64,000 nucleotides of DNA from Solirubrobacter sp963736505 (lineage in GTDB: Bacteria; Actinomycetota; Thermoleophilia; Solirubrobacterales; Solirubrobacteraceae), in the NCBI GenBank assembly GCA_963736505.1, contig CAVTOZ010000008.1, forward strand, positions 124,001 to 188,000, written 5' to 3'. Position 1 is the stretch's first letter. Every line of letters starts with the position of its first letter. This document shows, in pieces, positions 16,902-25,036 of the stretch. Under the pieces are notes generated by a model. The model was not told the DNA's origin. It did no database searches and worked only from the letters and a program-made list of their open reading frames with translations. A program made the position numbers and the translations under genes.

Positions 16902-18430
16902 ACGGCGCCGAGGCGGTCCTGCGCACGCTCGCCGCGGGCGGCGTGCGCGCGTGCTTCGCCAACCCGGGCACGTCGGAGATGCACCTCGTGGCGGCGATGA
17001 AGGACGTGCCCGACGTGCGCGGCGTGCTGACGCTGTTCGAGGGCGTCGCGTCCGGCGCGGCGGACGGCTGGGGCCGGATGACCGGCGCTCCCGCGGCCAC
17101 GCTGCTGCACCTCGGCCCGGGGCTCGGGAACGCGTTCGCGAACCTCCACAACGCGTACAAGGCGCGCACGCCGCTGGTGAACGTGGTCGGCGACCACGCC
17201 GTCATGCACCGGCCGCTCGGCGCGCCGCTGGCGAGCGACATCGAGTCGCTCGCGCGGCCGGTCTCGCACTGGGTGCGCACGACACGCGACGCGCGCACGG
17301 CGCCCGCCGACGCGGCGCGCGCGGTGGCCGCTGCGCGGGCCGGCGGGATCGCGACGCTGATCCTGCCCGCCGACGCCGGCTGGGACCCGAGCCCGGGCGC
17401 GTCTCCCCCGCTCCCGCCGGCGCCCGCGGCGCGCGTGCCCGAGGAAGCGATCGAGGCCGCCGCCCGCGCGCTGCGCTCCGGCGAGCCGTGCGCGCTGCTG
17501 CTCGGCACGCCCGTCACGCTCGAGCCCGGCCTGCGCGCGGCCGCGCGGATCGCGGCCGCCTCCGGCGCGCGGCTGATCCGCGACACGTTCCCGGCGCGGC
17601 TGGAGCGCGGCGGCTCGCGCCCCCGCGTGGAGCCGCTGCCGTACCTGACCGAGCTGGCGGTCGAGTCGCTCGCCGGCCTCGCGCACCTGATCCTCGTGGG
17701 GACGCAGCCGCCCGTCGGCTTCTTCGCCTACCCCGGGCGGCCGAGCCGCCTGCCCGATCCCGCCACCGAGGTCCACGGCCTCGCGGTCGGCGAGGAGGAC
17801 GCGCTCGCCGCGCTGGAGGCGCTCGCCGACGCGCTCGGCGCGCCGCCCGCGCCCGCGCCGGAGCCGGTCGAGCGCCCGGCCGTGCCGGACGGCGCGATCG
17901 ACATCGCCACGTTCGCCGCCGTGATCGGCGCGACGCTGCCGGAGGGCGCGATCGTCGTCGACGAGGCGGTCACCGCGGCGTGGCTGCTGCCGGACGCGAC
18001 GGCCGGGGCGCCGGAGCACGACTGGCTCTTCCTCACCGGCGGCTCGATCGGCCAGGGCCTGCCGCTCGCCACCGGAGCGGCGGTCGCCGCGCCCGGCCGT
18101 CCCGTGATCTCGCTCGAGGGCGACGGCTCGGCGATGTACACGATCCAGTCGCTGTGGACGCAGGCACGCGAAGGTCTGGACGTGACGACCGTGATACTCG
18201 CGAACCGTTCGTACGCGATCCTCGCGTTCGAGCTCGCCCGCGTCGGCGCCGAGGGGGGCGACGCCGCTCGCAACCTGCTCGAGATCGGGCGCCCCGACCT
18301 CGACTTCGTCGCGCTCGCGCAGTCGATGGGCGTGCCGGGCCGGCGCGTCGACGACGCCCCCGCGCTGGCGGCCGCGATCCGCGACGCGGTCGCCGAGCCC
18401 GGGCCGCATCTGATCGAGGCTGTGATGTGA
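16898..18430 (+). CDS. Thiamine-diphosphate enzyme, acetolactate synthase/benzoylformate decarboxylase-like
   Basis: A 510-residue three-domain ThDP enzyme. The N-terminal pyrimidine-binding domain has FANPGTSEMHLVAAM and LFEGVASGAADGWGRM (the activating glutamate). The C-terminal diphosphate domain has the GDGSAMYTIQSLWTQ...VILAN motif that holds the Mg-ThDP. Its length and the ending resemble the acetolactate-synthase-like proteins of unknown substrate that act without a regulatory subunit; benzoylformate decarboxylase is another relative. It is coupled to the macrodomain gene. The substrate cannot be told from context. Confidence 0.85.
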   Translation: MNGAEAVLRTLAAGGVRACFANPGTSEMHLVAAMKDVPDVRGVLTLFEGVASGAADGWGRMTGAPAATLLHLGPGLGNAFANLHNAYKARTPLVNVVGDHAVMHRPLGAPLASDIESLARPVSHWVRTTRDARTAPADAARAVAAARAGGIATLILPADAGWDPSPGASPPLPPAPAARVPEEAIEAAARALRSGEPCALLLGTPVTLEPGLRAAARIAAASGARLIRDTFPARLERGGSRPRVEPLPYLTELAVESLAGLAHLILVGTQPPVGFFAYPGRPSRLPDPATEVHGLAVGEEDALAALEALADALGAPPAPAPEPVERPAVPDGAIDIATFAAVIGATLPEGAIVVDEAVTAAWLLPDATAGAPEHDWLFLTGGSIGQGLPLATGAAVAAPGRPVISLEGDGSAMYTIQSLWTQAREGLDVTTVILANRSYAILAFELARVGAEGGDAARNLLEIGRPDLDFVALAQSMGVPGRRVDDAPALAAAIRDAVAEPGPHLIEAVM

Positions 18431-18460
18431 CCGGCGTCTGCGATACACCTTGAGGTGGAG

Positions 18461-19567
18461 ATGAGCACGATCCGGATACCCGACGAGCAGGATCTGCTCG
18501 ACCGCGCCAAGCGCGGCGACGAAGGCGCCTACCGGCGCCTGATCGAGCCGCACCGGTCCGAGCTGCACGCGCACTGCTACCGGATGCTCGGGTCGGTGCA
18601 TGACGCCGAGGACGCGCTGCAGGACGCGATGCTGCGCGTCTGGCGCTTCCTGCCGCGCTTCGAGGGCCGCAGCTCGCTGCGCTCGTGGCTGTACAAGATC
18701 GCCACCAACGCGTGCCTGGACGCGATCCAGAAGCGGCCCAAGCGCGTGCTGCCGGTCGACTACTGTTCGGCCACCGACGGGTCGACGCCGCCTGGCGAGC
18801 CCGTGGTGGAGTCGGTCTGGATCGAGCCGTACCCGGACGAGCAGCTCGTGGTTGAGGACGGCTTCGCCTCCCCCGACGCGCGCTACGAGCGCCGCGAGTC
18901 GATCGAGCTCGCGTTCATCGCCGCGCTCCAGCACCTGCCGGCGACGCAGCGCGCGGTGCTGATCCTGCGCGAGGTGCTCGGCTTCTCCGCCGCCGAGGTG
19001 TCGGAGTCGCTGGAGACGACCGTCGCGTCGGTCAACAGCGCGCTCCAGCGCGCGCGCAAGGCGGTCGACGAGAAGCTGCCCGAGCAGTCGCAGCAGCAGA
19101 CGCTGCGCGACCTCGGCGACGAGAAGCTGCGCGAGCTGGTCTCCAAGTACGTCGAGGCGTGGGATCGCAACGACATCGAGACCGTCGTCTCGATGCTCGC
19201 CGAGGACGCCGCGATCACGATGCCGCCGCTGGCGACCTGGTACAGCGGGCTCGACGGCATCGAGACCTGGCTGCGGCTCTCGCCGATGTCGGGCCAGTTC
19301 AGGTGGAAGCACATCCTCTCGCACGCGAACGGGCAGCCGGCCTTCGCCGCCTACCACTGGGACGAGGCCGAGCAGGCGTACACGCCGTTCTCGCTCGGCG
19401 TGATGAGCCTGCGCGGCGACAAGGTGCTCGAGGTCGACTACTTCATCGTGCGCACGATCGACGTCGCGCCGAAGGACTTCGAGCGCTGGCCGGACCAGGC
19501 GACCGACTCGGCGCGGCTGTCGGCGTTCTTCGAGCGCTTCGCGCTGCCGCCGCGGCTCACGGATTGA
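18461..19567 (+). CDS. ECF sigma factor with SnoaL-like C-terminal domain (SigG type)
   Basis: A 368-residue sigma factor. Region 2 has LIEPHRSELHAHCYRMLGSV, DAEDALQDAMLRVWRFL and SWLYKIATNACLDAI; region 4 has LPATQRAVLILREVLGFSAA and VASVNSALQRARKAV. A long C-terminal SnoaL-like domain (KYVEAWDRNDIETVVSMLAE onwards) is typical of this group and probably senses a small signal. GAGGTG precedes ATG 18461; GTG 18455 is an alternative start. It is the second sigma factor of this architecture in the window. Confidence 0.9.
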   Translation: MSTIRIPDEQDLLDRAKRGDEGAYRRLIEPHRSELHAHCYRMLGSVHDAEDALQDAMLRVWRFLPRFEGRSSLRSWLYKIATNACLDAIQKRPKRVLPVDYCSATDGSTPPGEPVVESVWIEPYPDEQLVVEDGFASPDARYERRESIELAFIAALQHLPATQRAVLILREVLGFSAAEVSESLETTVASVNSALQRARKAVDEKLPEQSQQQTLRDLGDEKLRELVSKYVEAWDRNDIETVVSMLAEDAAITMPPLATWYSGLDGIETWLRLSPMSGQFRWKHILSHANGQPAFAAYHWDEAEQAYTPFSLGVMSLRGDKVLEVDYFIVRTIDVAPKDFERWPDQATDSARLSAFFERFALPPRLTD

Positions 19568-20381
19568 AGCGCGAGCGCTCCAGCAGCGCCCAGCGGTAGG
19601 GGCTCGCGGCCGGCGTGCGGATCGCGCGCTCGACCGTGACGTGGACGGCGCGGGGCTCGAACGCGAGCTCCGCGGCGCCGGTCAGTTGCAGCGTGTCGCC
19701 GTTGTCGAAGTCGACGAACAGCAGGCCGATGCGCGGGTTGGCGACGAGGTTGCCGAGCGACATGTACATCGAGTTGCCCGTGTAATCCGGGAAGCGCAGG
19801 CGGTCGCCGTCGACCTCGACGAAGCCGGGCGAGCCGCCGCGGTGCGACGCGTCGGCGCCGCCCTCGGCGGCGGTCGCGACGAAGAACGTGTCGGCCGCCT
19901 CGATCAGCGCGCGGTCCTGGTCGGTCAGCCCGCGCTGCTCGGCGGCGGTGCGGCTCTGCGCGCGCCGCTCGCCCACGATGACCCGCTTCTGGATGTACTT
20001 CGGGCAGTTGGAGTAGACCTGCTCGGTCGTCACGCGCAGGCCGTCCGGCGTCAGCTCGCCCTGCCCGTTCACGCGCATGCGCCGGCGGGTGGCCGGCTCG
20101 AGCGCGAGCAGGCCGACAGGCCCGGCCGTGATCCGCGGCGCGGTCGCCGCGACGAGCACGGTGTGCTCGTCGGGCGTGTCGATGAAGCCCGGCCGCCCGT
20201 GCAGCAGCGACGCCCAGACGTCGTCGCCGTCGACCGACGCGACGACGAGCAGCGGCTGCGCGGCCAGGAAGTCGCGCGCGCCGTCGGGCAGCTCGTCGCG
20301 CATGCCGCGCATCAGCCGCGCGGCCATGTCCGCCTCGCCCGTGCGCGACTGGACCGCCAGCTCTCCGGCGTGGTAGCCCAT
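19557..20381 (-). CDS. Pyridoxamine-5'-phosphate oxidase-family flavoprotein
   Basis: A 274-residue protein built around a split-barrel FMN-binding fold. It has PLLVVASVDGDDVWASLLHG, RRRMRVNGQGEL, then ADASHRGGSPGFVEV, DYTGNSMYMSLGNLVANPRI and GLLFVDFDNGDTLQLTGAAE. This is the large PNPOx-like group that acts with F420 or FMN on unknown substrates. The C-terminus (HVTVERAIRTPAASPYRWAL) lacks the ferredoxin/FAD domain found in some homologues. It lies four bases downstream of the VOC gene on the same strand, so the operator at 20791-20854 may control it too. Confidence 0.82.
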   Translation of the reverse strand: MGYHAGELAVQSRTGEADMAARLMRGMRDELPDGARDFLAAQPLLVVASVDGDDVWASLLHGRPGFIDTPDEHTVLVAATAPRITAGPVGLLALEPATRRRMRVNGQGELTPDGLRVTTEQVYSNCPKYIQKRVIVGERRAQSRTAAEQRGLTDQDRALIEAADTFFVATAAEGGADASHRGGSPGFVEVDGDRLRFPDYTGNSMYMSLGNLVANPRIGLLFVDFDNGDTLQLTGAAELAFEPRAVHVTVERAIRTPAASPYRWALLERSRFNP

Positions 20382-20385
20382 CGGC

Positions 20386-20787
20386 CTAGAAGAACCCGCA
20401 GGTCGGGGCGTCGCCGTGCGGGGCGGCGCCGGTCGCGCCGGCCGCGGCGTAGATCTCCAGCCGGATGCCGTCGGGGTCGGTGAAGAAGATCCCGCCGGAC
20501 GTCGCGCCCTCGCGGTGCGGGACGACGCCGTCGTGGTGCATGCGCCCGCCGTGCGCCCGCACGCGCTCCTCCGCGGCCGCGGCGTCCTCGATCGCCGGCA
20601 CCTCGAACGCGAGGTGGTGCAGCGCGTCCTCCCCGGCCGTCCACAGCGTCAGGACCGTGCGCTCGCCGTCGCCGAGGAACGCGTAGCCGTCGCCCCCGCC
20701 GAGCTGCTCGAAGCCGAACACGCCGGTGTAGAAGCGCACCGCCCGGTCGAGATCGGACACGTTGAGCGCGATATGGCCTGGTTGCAT
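20386..20787 (-). CDS. VOC-family protein (glyoxalase/fosfomycin-resistance fold)
   Basis: A 133-residue vicinal-oxygen-chelate protein with two beta-alpha-beta-beta-beta modules: HIALNVSDLDRAVRFYTGVF with the metal-ligand His, LHHLAFEVP with the second His, and FFTDPDGIRLEIYA with the metal-ligand Glu. Members are metal-dependent lyases, dioxygenases or resistance proteins. It is divergent from the CGNR regulator across a palindrome-rich 69-85 base gap, and upstream of the flavoprotein gene. The substrate is unknown. Confidence 0.87.
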   Translation of the reverse strand: MQPGHIALNVSDLDRAVRFYTGVFGFEQLGGGDGYAFLGDGERTVLTLWTAGEDALHHLAFEVPAIEDAAAAEERVRAHGGRMHHDGVVPHREGATSGGIFFTDPDGIRLEIYAAAGATGAAPHGDAPTCGFF

Positions 20788-20790
20788 GTC

Positions 20791-20854
20791 TACCTAACCC
20801 CTTCGATCGATTACAGGAGTTAGGGTACCTAACCCGTCAAGTCCGCTTTGACGG
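20791..20854. promoter_or_regulatory. Operator region between VOC and CGNR genes
   Basis: Three nested elements are visible. TACCTAACCC is repeated at 20791-20800 and 20826-20835. GTTAGG-N3-CCTAAC forms an inverted repeat at 20819-20833. CCGTCAA (20834-20840) pairs with TTGACGG (20848-20854). On the VOC side, TTGACG (minus strand, 20835-20840) and TGTAAT (20810-20815) could be -35 and -10 boxes with the GTTAGG palindrome between them. On the CGNR side, TATGAT lies seven bases before GTG 20869. This looks like one regulator controlling two divergent promoters. Confidence 0.65.
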
Positions 20855-20868
20855 TTATGATGTGTGGC

Positions 20869-21354
20869 GTGAACGATCCTCGCCCGCTGCCGGGCGAACC
20901 GCTGGCGATCGACCTGCTCAACACGCGCTGGATCGAAGGCGGCGCCGACCGCGACCTGCTCGCCGAGCCTGGCGGCCTGGCCGCGTGGGGGCATCCGGAC
21001 GCCGACGCCGACGCGCTCCGGACGGTGCGCGACGCGATCCGCGCCGCGCTCGACGGCGACGCCGCGCCGATCAACGCGGTGCTCGCGCACGGGCGCTTCG
21101 CGTTCGTCCTCGGTCCCGACGGGCCCGAGCGGATGGTGGACGTCGACGACGAGCGCTGGCGCCTGCCGTGGCTGGCCGCGCACAACCTGCTCGAGCTGCG
21201 CCGGGACCGCATCCGCGCGTGCGCCGGGCACGACTGCGTCCTGCACTTCTACGACGCCTCGCGCGCCGGCCGGCGCCAGTGGTGCTCGATGGCCGGGTGC
21301 GGCAACCGCGCCAAGGCGCGGCGCCACTACGAGCGCTCTAGGCTGCCCGGGTGA
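20869..21354 (+). CDS. CGNR zinc-finger / ABATE-domain regulator
   Basis: A protein of about 161 residues. The N-terminal ABATE (stress-response) domain begins LPGEPLAIDLLNTRW. The C-terminal CGNR zinc finger has RIRACAGHDCVLHFYDASRA followed by RRQWCSMAGCGNRAKARRHY, with all four cysteines and the CGNR motif. These proteins are presumed transcription factors. The start is uncertain: GTG 20869 would suit a leaderless transcript from TATGAT, while ATGs at 20857 and 20860 are also in frame. It overlaps the SDR gene by four bases and is a good candidate to bind the upstream repeats. Confidence 0.85.
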   Translation: MNDPRPLPGEPLAIDLLNTRWIEGGADRDLLAEPGGLAAWGHPDADADALRTVRDAIRAALDGDAAPINAVLAHGRFAFVLGPDGPERMVDVDDERWRLPWLAAHNLLELRRDRIRACAGHDCVLHFYDASRAGRRQWCSMAGCGNRAKARRHYERSRLPG

Positions 21355-22088
21355 ACGGAATCAAGGCCCTTGTGACGGGCGGCGCCTCGGGCATCGGCCG
21401 GGCCGCCGCGGAGCTGCTGATCGAGCGCGGCGCGAGCGTCGCGGTGCTCGACCGCGACGTGGCCGGCGCGCCCCCGGGCGCGCTGGCGCTGCAGGCCGAC
21501 GTGACCGACGACGCGGCGGTGCGCGCCGCCGTCTCGCGGGCCGCGTCCGAGCTCGGCGGGCTCGACGTGCTCGTCAACAACGCGGGCGTGGGCGCGCAGG
21601 GCGACGTCTCGGCCAACGACGACGAGGAGTGGCACCGCGTCTTCGACGTCAACGTGGTCGGGATCGTGCGCGTCACGCGCGCCGCGCTCCCGCATCTGCG
21701 CGAGTCGTCGCACGGCGCGATCGTCAACACCTGCTCGGTTGCCGCCACGGCCGGGCTCCCGAACCGCGCGCTCTACAGCGCGACCAAGGGCGCCGTGCTC
21801 TCGCTCACGCTCGCGATGGCGGCCGACCTGCTGGCCGACGGCGTGCGCGTGAACTGCGTCAACCCGGGAACCGCGGACACGCCGTGGGTGCAGCGGCTGC
21901 TGGATGCGGCGGACGATCCCGCGGCCGAGCGGGCGGCCTTGGAGGCGCGCCAGCCGATCAAGCGATTGGTCAGCGCGCGCGAGATCGCCGAGGCGATCGC
22001 GTACCTCGCCTCGCCCGCCGCGGCATCGACCACGGGCACGGCGCTGGGAGTCGACGGCGGCATGCAGACGCTGCGCCCGCGCACATGA
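21351..22088 (+). CDS. Short-chain dehydrogenase/reductase
   Basis: A 245-residue classical SDR. It has the NAD(P)-binding TGGASGIGRAAAELL, the NNAG motif (LVNNAGVG), the catalytic serine in NTCSVAATAG, and YSATK with Tyr and Lys; it ends TGTALGVDGGMQTL. An acidic residue after the second strand (VLDRDVAG) suggests NAD preference. It overlaps both neighbours by four bases and is followed by an aldo-keto reductase, a pairing common in deoxysugar (for example fucose) oxidation pathways. That pathway is an inference. Confidence 0.9.
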   Translation: MNGIKALVTGGASGIGRAAAELLIERGASVAVLDRDVAGAPPGALALQADVTDDAAVRAAVSRAASELGGLDVLVNNAGVGAQGDVSANDDEEWHRVFDVNVVGIVRVTRAALPHLRESSHGAIVNTCSVAATAGLPNRALYSATKGAVLSLTLAMAADLLADGVRVNCVNPGTADTPWVQRLLDAADDPAAERAALEARQPIKRLVSAREIAEAIAYLASPAAASTTGTALGVDGGMQTLRPRT

Positions 22089-22987
22089 AGCTCTCCCGGC
22101 TCGGGCTCGGCGGCGCGCCGCTGGCGGGGCTGTACCGCGCGGTCGGCGACGACGCGGCGCGCGCGACGATCGACGCCGCCTGGGAGCACGGCGTGCGCTT
22201 CTTCGACACGGCGCCGCACTACGGCTCCGGCCTGTCGGAGCGGCGCTTCGGCGCGGCGCTGCGGGAGCGGCCGCGCGACGAGTTCGTGCTGTCGACGAAG
22301 GTCGGCCGCCTGATCGTCGAGGAATCCGACGCGTACCACCGCGGCGACAACCTCTTCGCGGAGGGCTCGGGCGGCCAGCGGTTCGACTTCAGCCGCGACG
22401 GCGTGCTGCGGTCGCTGGAGGCGAGCCTCGAGCGGCTGGGCCTCGACCGCGTCGACGTCGTGCTCGTCCACGACCCGGACGACTTCATGGACCAGGCGCT
22501 CGCCGAGGCGCTCCCGGCCCTGCTGTCGCTGCGCGAGCAGGGCGTGATCGGCGCCGTCGGCGCGGGGATGAACCACTGCGAGCCGCTCGCGCGGATCGTG
22601 CGCGAGGCCGACGTCGACGTCGTGCTCCAGGCGGGCCGCTTGTCGCTGCTCGAGCGCGGAGGGGACGATCTGCTCCCGCCGTGTTCCGAGCGCGGCGTGC
22701 AGGTGATCGCCGCGGGCGTGTTCAACAGCGGGCTCCTCGCGGGCGGCACCACATTCGACTACCGCCAGGCCCCGGACGAGCGCGTCGTCCGGGCACGCGA
22801 GCTGGAGGCCGTCTGCGCTCGCTTCGGCGTGCCACTGCTGGCGGCGGCGGCCCAATTCCCGTTGCGGAGCCCGGCGGTCGCGAGCGTGCTGCTCGGCATG
22901 GCGTCGCCGGCCGAGGTCGAGGCGAACGCTGCGGCTTTGTCCGTCGAGATCCCCGACGAGCTCTGGGACGCGCTCGCCGGTCCCTAG
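22085..22987 (+). CDS. Aldo/keto reductase (D-threo-aldose 1-dehydrogenase-like)
   Basis: A 300-residue TIM-barrel AKR. It has GVRFFDTAPHYGSGLSERRF with the catalytic Asp and Tyr, FVLSTKVGRL with the catalytic Lys, and VDVVLVHDPDD with the His. This spacing, with a YGSGLSE loop, fits the fucose/D-threo-aldose dehydrogenase branch. It follows the SDR with an ATGA overlap and converges on the damaged P450, whose stop overlaps its own. It may act with the SDR in sugar oxidation, but no kinase, dehydratase or aldolase of that route is present. Confidence 0.85.
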   Translation: MKLSRLGLGGAPLAGLYRAVGDDAARATIDAAWEHGVRFFDTAPHYGSGLSERRFGAALRERPRDEFVLSTKVGRLIVEESDAYHRGDNLFAEGSGGQRFDFSRDGVLRSLEASLERLGLDRVDVVLVHDPDDFMDQALAEALPALLSLREQGVIGAVGAGMNHCEPLARIVREADVDVVLQAGRLSLLERGGDDLLPPCSERGVQVIAAGVFNSGLLAGGTTFDYRQAPDERVVRARELEAVCARFGVPLLAAAAQFPLRSPAVASVLLGMASPAEVEANAAALSVEIPDELWDALAGP

Positions 22988-24114
22988 ACCACGCGCACCA
23001 GCCCTCCGCGCGAGGGCGCGATGACCATGCCGCGCCGGACCATCCGCTCGTCTGAATCCGACATCGGCTCGAAGCGCAGCGACCGCGCCCGCGCGATCAC
23101 CGCCTCCAGCTCCATCTGCGCGAACGCGGCGCCGATGCAACGCCGGCGGCCGCCGCCGAACGGGATACAGGTGAACGGGCGGGGGCGTTCGGCGAACCGA
23201 CGCGGGTCGAAGCGGTACGGTCCGGCCACTCCGACGCGCGCGTGTGCGCGAGGTAGGAGCACGCGTAGGCCAGCGTGCCCGCCGGCAGCCCGACGTCGCC
23301 GACCGGCAGGTCGCGCAGCAGCGTCCGCCCCGCGAGCCAGAGGACGGGCCGGGTCCGCAGCGTCTCCTGGGCGATCGCGGCGTCGTCGGACGCCCACGCG
23401 CCTGGGTGGCGCGCGAGTCGCTCGAACGCCCAGGCGAGCGAGGCCGATGTGGTCTCGTGGCCGGCGAGCAGCATCGTCAGCAGCTCGTCGCGCAGCTCCG
23501 CCTCCGTCATCCCGGCGCCCAGCAGCAGCCCGAGCACGTCCACGCCGGCAGGCTCCCGCCGCCGCCCGCGCGAGCTGGACCGGGCTGCGAGCGAGCCGGT
23601 TCAGCGCGAGCACCAGCGCCCGCAGGCGCACGCGGTGCGGGCCTGGCCGCATGCCGAAGACCGCCGCCAGCACCGCGTCGAGCGTGACCTGCTGCATCCG
23701 ATCCCACGTGTTGACGACGCTCCCGCGCCGCCATGCCGACAGCTCGCGATCGGCCAGCTCCGCCACCTGCGAGCGCATCGCGGCGACGGCCGGGCCGTGG
23801 AACGGCGGCAGCAGCAGCCGGCGCTGCCGCAGGTGCCCCGGGCCGTCGATGCACAGGACCGACGACGGCCCGAGGATCGGGCGCATGAACTTCGTCTTGC
23901 CCGCCCACGCGTCGTCCGGCCCGGTCGCGAACAACGCCGCGGCGGCGCGCGGGTCGCTGAAGAACACGGCCTCCCCCAGCCCGGCGAAGCGGCACGTGAA
24001 GGTGTCGCCGAAGCGCTCCCGGCAGGCAAGCAGGAACTCGGCCGGCCTTAGTCCCCAGCGCGCGGCCTGGACGAGCGGCGGGGAGCGCGGGCCGGCGGGC
24101 AGAGGTGAGGACAT
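22984..24114 (-). pseudogene. Cytochrome P450, damaged in two places
   Basis: P450 landmarks are spread over two frames. In the first frame are the N-terminal GDTFTCRFAGLGEAVFFSDP and CIDGPGHLRQRRLLLPPFHG (C-helix). The next frame has LTMLLAGHETTSASLAWAFE (I-helix) and the ETLR (EXXR) motif. Back in the first frame are PYRFDPRRFAERPRPFTCIP and the haem-binding FGGGRRRCIGAAFAQ. About 35 residues appear lost near 23555, between SPVQLARAA and RRREPAGVDVLGLLL. One C seems missing near 23230, where GAC-CCG would restore EWPDPYRFDP. As written it cannot give a full P450. Confidence 0.82.
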
Positions 24115-24140
24115 CGTGAGTTCGGGTACCCCGGATCACG

Positions 24141-24662
24141 ATGCTCGAGTACCGGCCGTTCCCCGACCGTCCGGGCCGCAACGCGCGCCAGGAGCGGCTC
24201 GAGGTCCCGCTCATGCTGCGCGCGCTCGGCGTCCCGCGCGGCGCGCGGATCCTCGAGGTCGGCTGCGGCAGCGGCGTCGCGCTGCCGGTCCTGCAGGAGC
24301 GGCTCGCGCCCGCCAGGCTCGTCGGCCTCGACATCGACGCCGGGATGCTCGCCCGGGCACCCGGTCGGCGCGCCGAGCTCGTGTGCGGCGACGTGCGCGC
24401 GATGCCGTTCGGAGACGACGCCTTCGACGCCGTGATCGACTTCGGCACGTGCTACCACATCGCCCGCGCGGAGCGGGCGCTGCAGGAGATCGCGCGCGTC
24501 CTGCGCCCGGGCGGCAGCTTCTGCCACGAGACGCCGCTCGCGCAGCTGCTCTCGCACCCGGTGCGACGCCGGCCCGCGCGGACCCTCCCATGGTCCGACG
24601 CGCCGGAGCTCGTGGCCTGCCGCTGGGCCGGGCTGTCGGCCGTGAGGCGCCGGGCCGCCTAG
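24141..24662 (+). CDS. Class I SAM-dependent methyltransferase
   Basis: A 173-residue methyltransferase. Motif I is ILEVGCGSGVALPVL, the acidic loop is LVGLDIDAGML, and motif II/III regions are VCGDVRAMPFGDDAFDAVID and LQEIARVLRPGGSF. It is short for a methyltransferase type 11 protein but keeps the whole SAM site. It is divergent from the P450 with 26 bases between starts, and its stop overlaps the coiled-coil gene. The substrate is unknown. Confidence 0.85.
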   Translation: MLEYRPFPDRPGRNARQERLEVPLMLRALGVPRGARILEVGCGSGVALPVLQERLAPARLVGLDIDAGMLARAPGRRAELVCGDVRAMPFGDDAFDAVIDFGTCYHIARAERALQEIARVLRPGGSFCHETPLAQLLSHPVRRRPARTLPWSDAPELVACRWAGLSAVRRRAA

Positions 24663-25003
24663 AGCAGCCCGCGCGACGCGAAGTCCTTGATCAGCCCGCG
24701 GCGGCGGAACATGCCCGCGCCGGCGAGCTGGTCGAGCGCGATCCTGCGCTCGCGGGCGTCGACCTTGACCGATGCCAGCTCCGCGCGCAGCTCGGCGGCG
24801 TCCCCGCGAGTCGCGTCCAGCGCCGCGCGCAGCTCGATCGCGTCGGCGCGGGCGGTGTCGATCGCGGCGCGCAACTCGGCGATCTCGGCCCTGGCGTGCT
24901 CGCTCTGGTCGGAGACGAGCACCGGGTTGCGGCGCGACTCGCCGCGCGGCGCCAGGGCGGCGCGCAGCTCGTCCGTGGAGACGTGCGGTTCGTTCTCGCT
25001 CAT
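24659..25003 (-). CDS. Small coiled-coil protein beside the heme peroxidase
   Basis: A 114-residue protein whose middle is a run of near-identical 14-residue units: ARAEIAELRAAIDT, ARADAIELRAALDA, TRGDAAELRAELAS. These form an amphipathic coiled coil with leucine and alanine heptads. A basic tail follows (GMFRRRGLIKDFASRGLL). There is no signal or membrane segment. It starts 33 bases downstream of the heme peroxidase stop on the same strand, so the two are probably one transcript. The family is not recognised; it may be an oligomerisation or docking partner of the peroxidase (inference). Confidence 0.65.
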   Translation of the reverse strand: MSENEPHVSTDELRAALAPRGESRRNPVLVSDQSEHARAEIAELRAAIDTARADAIELRAALDATRGDAAELRAELASVKVDARERRIALDQLAGAGMFRRRGLIKDFASRGLL

Positions 25004-25036
25004 GCGGCTCGTTTCGAGCCGCGCCCGATCGATCCT

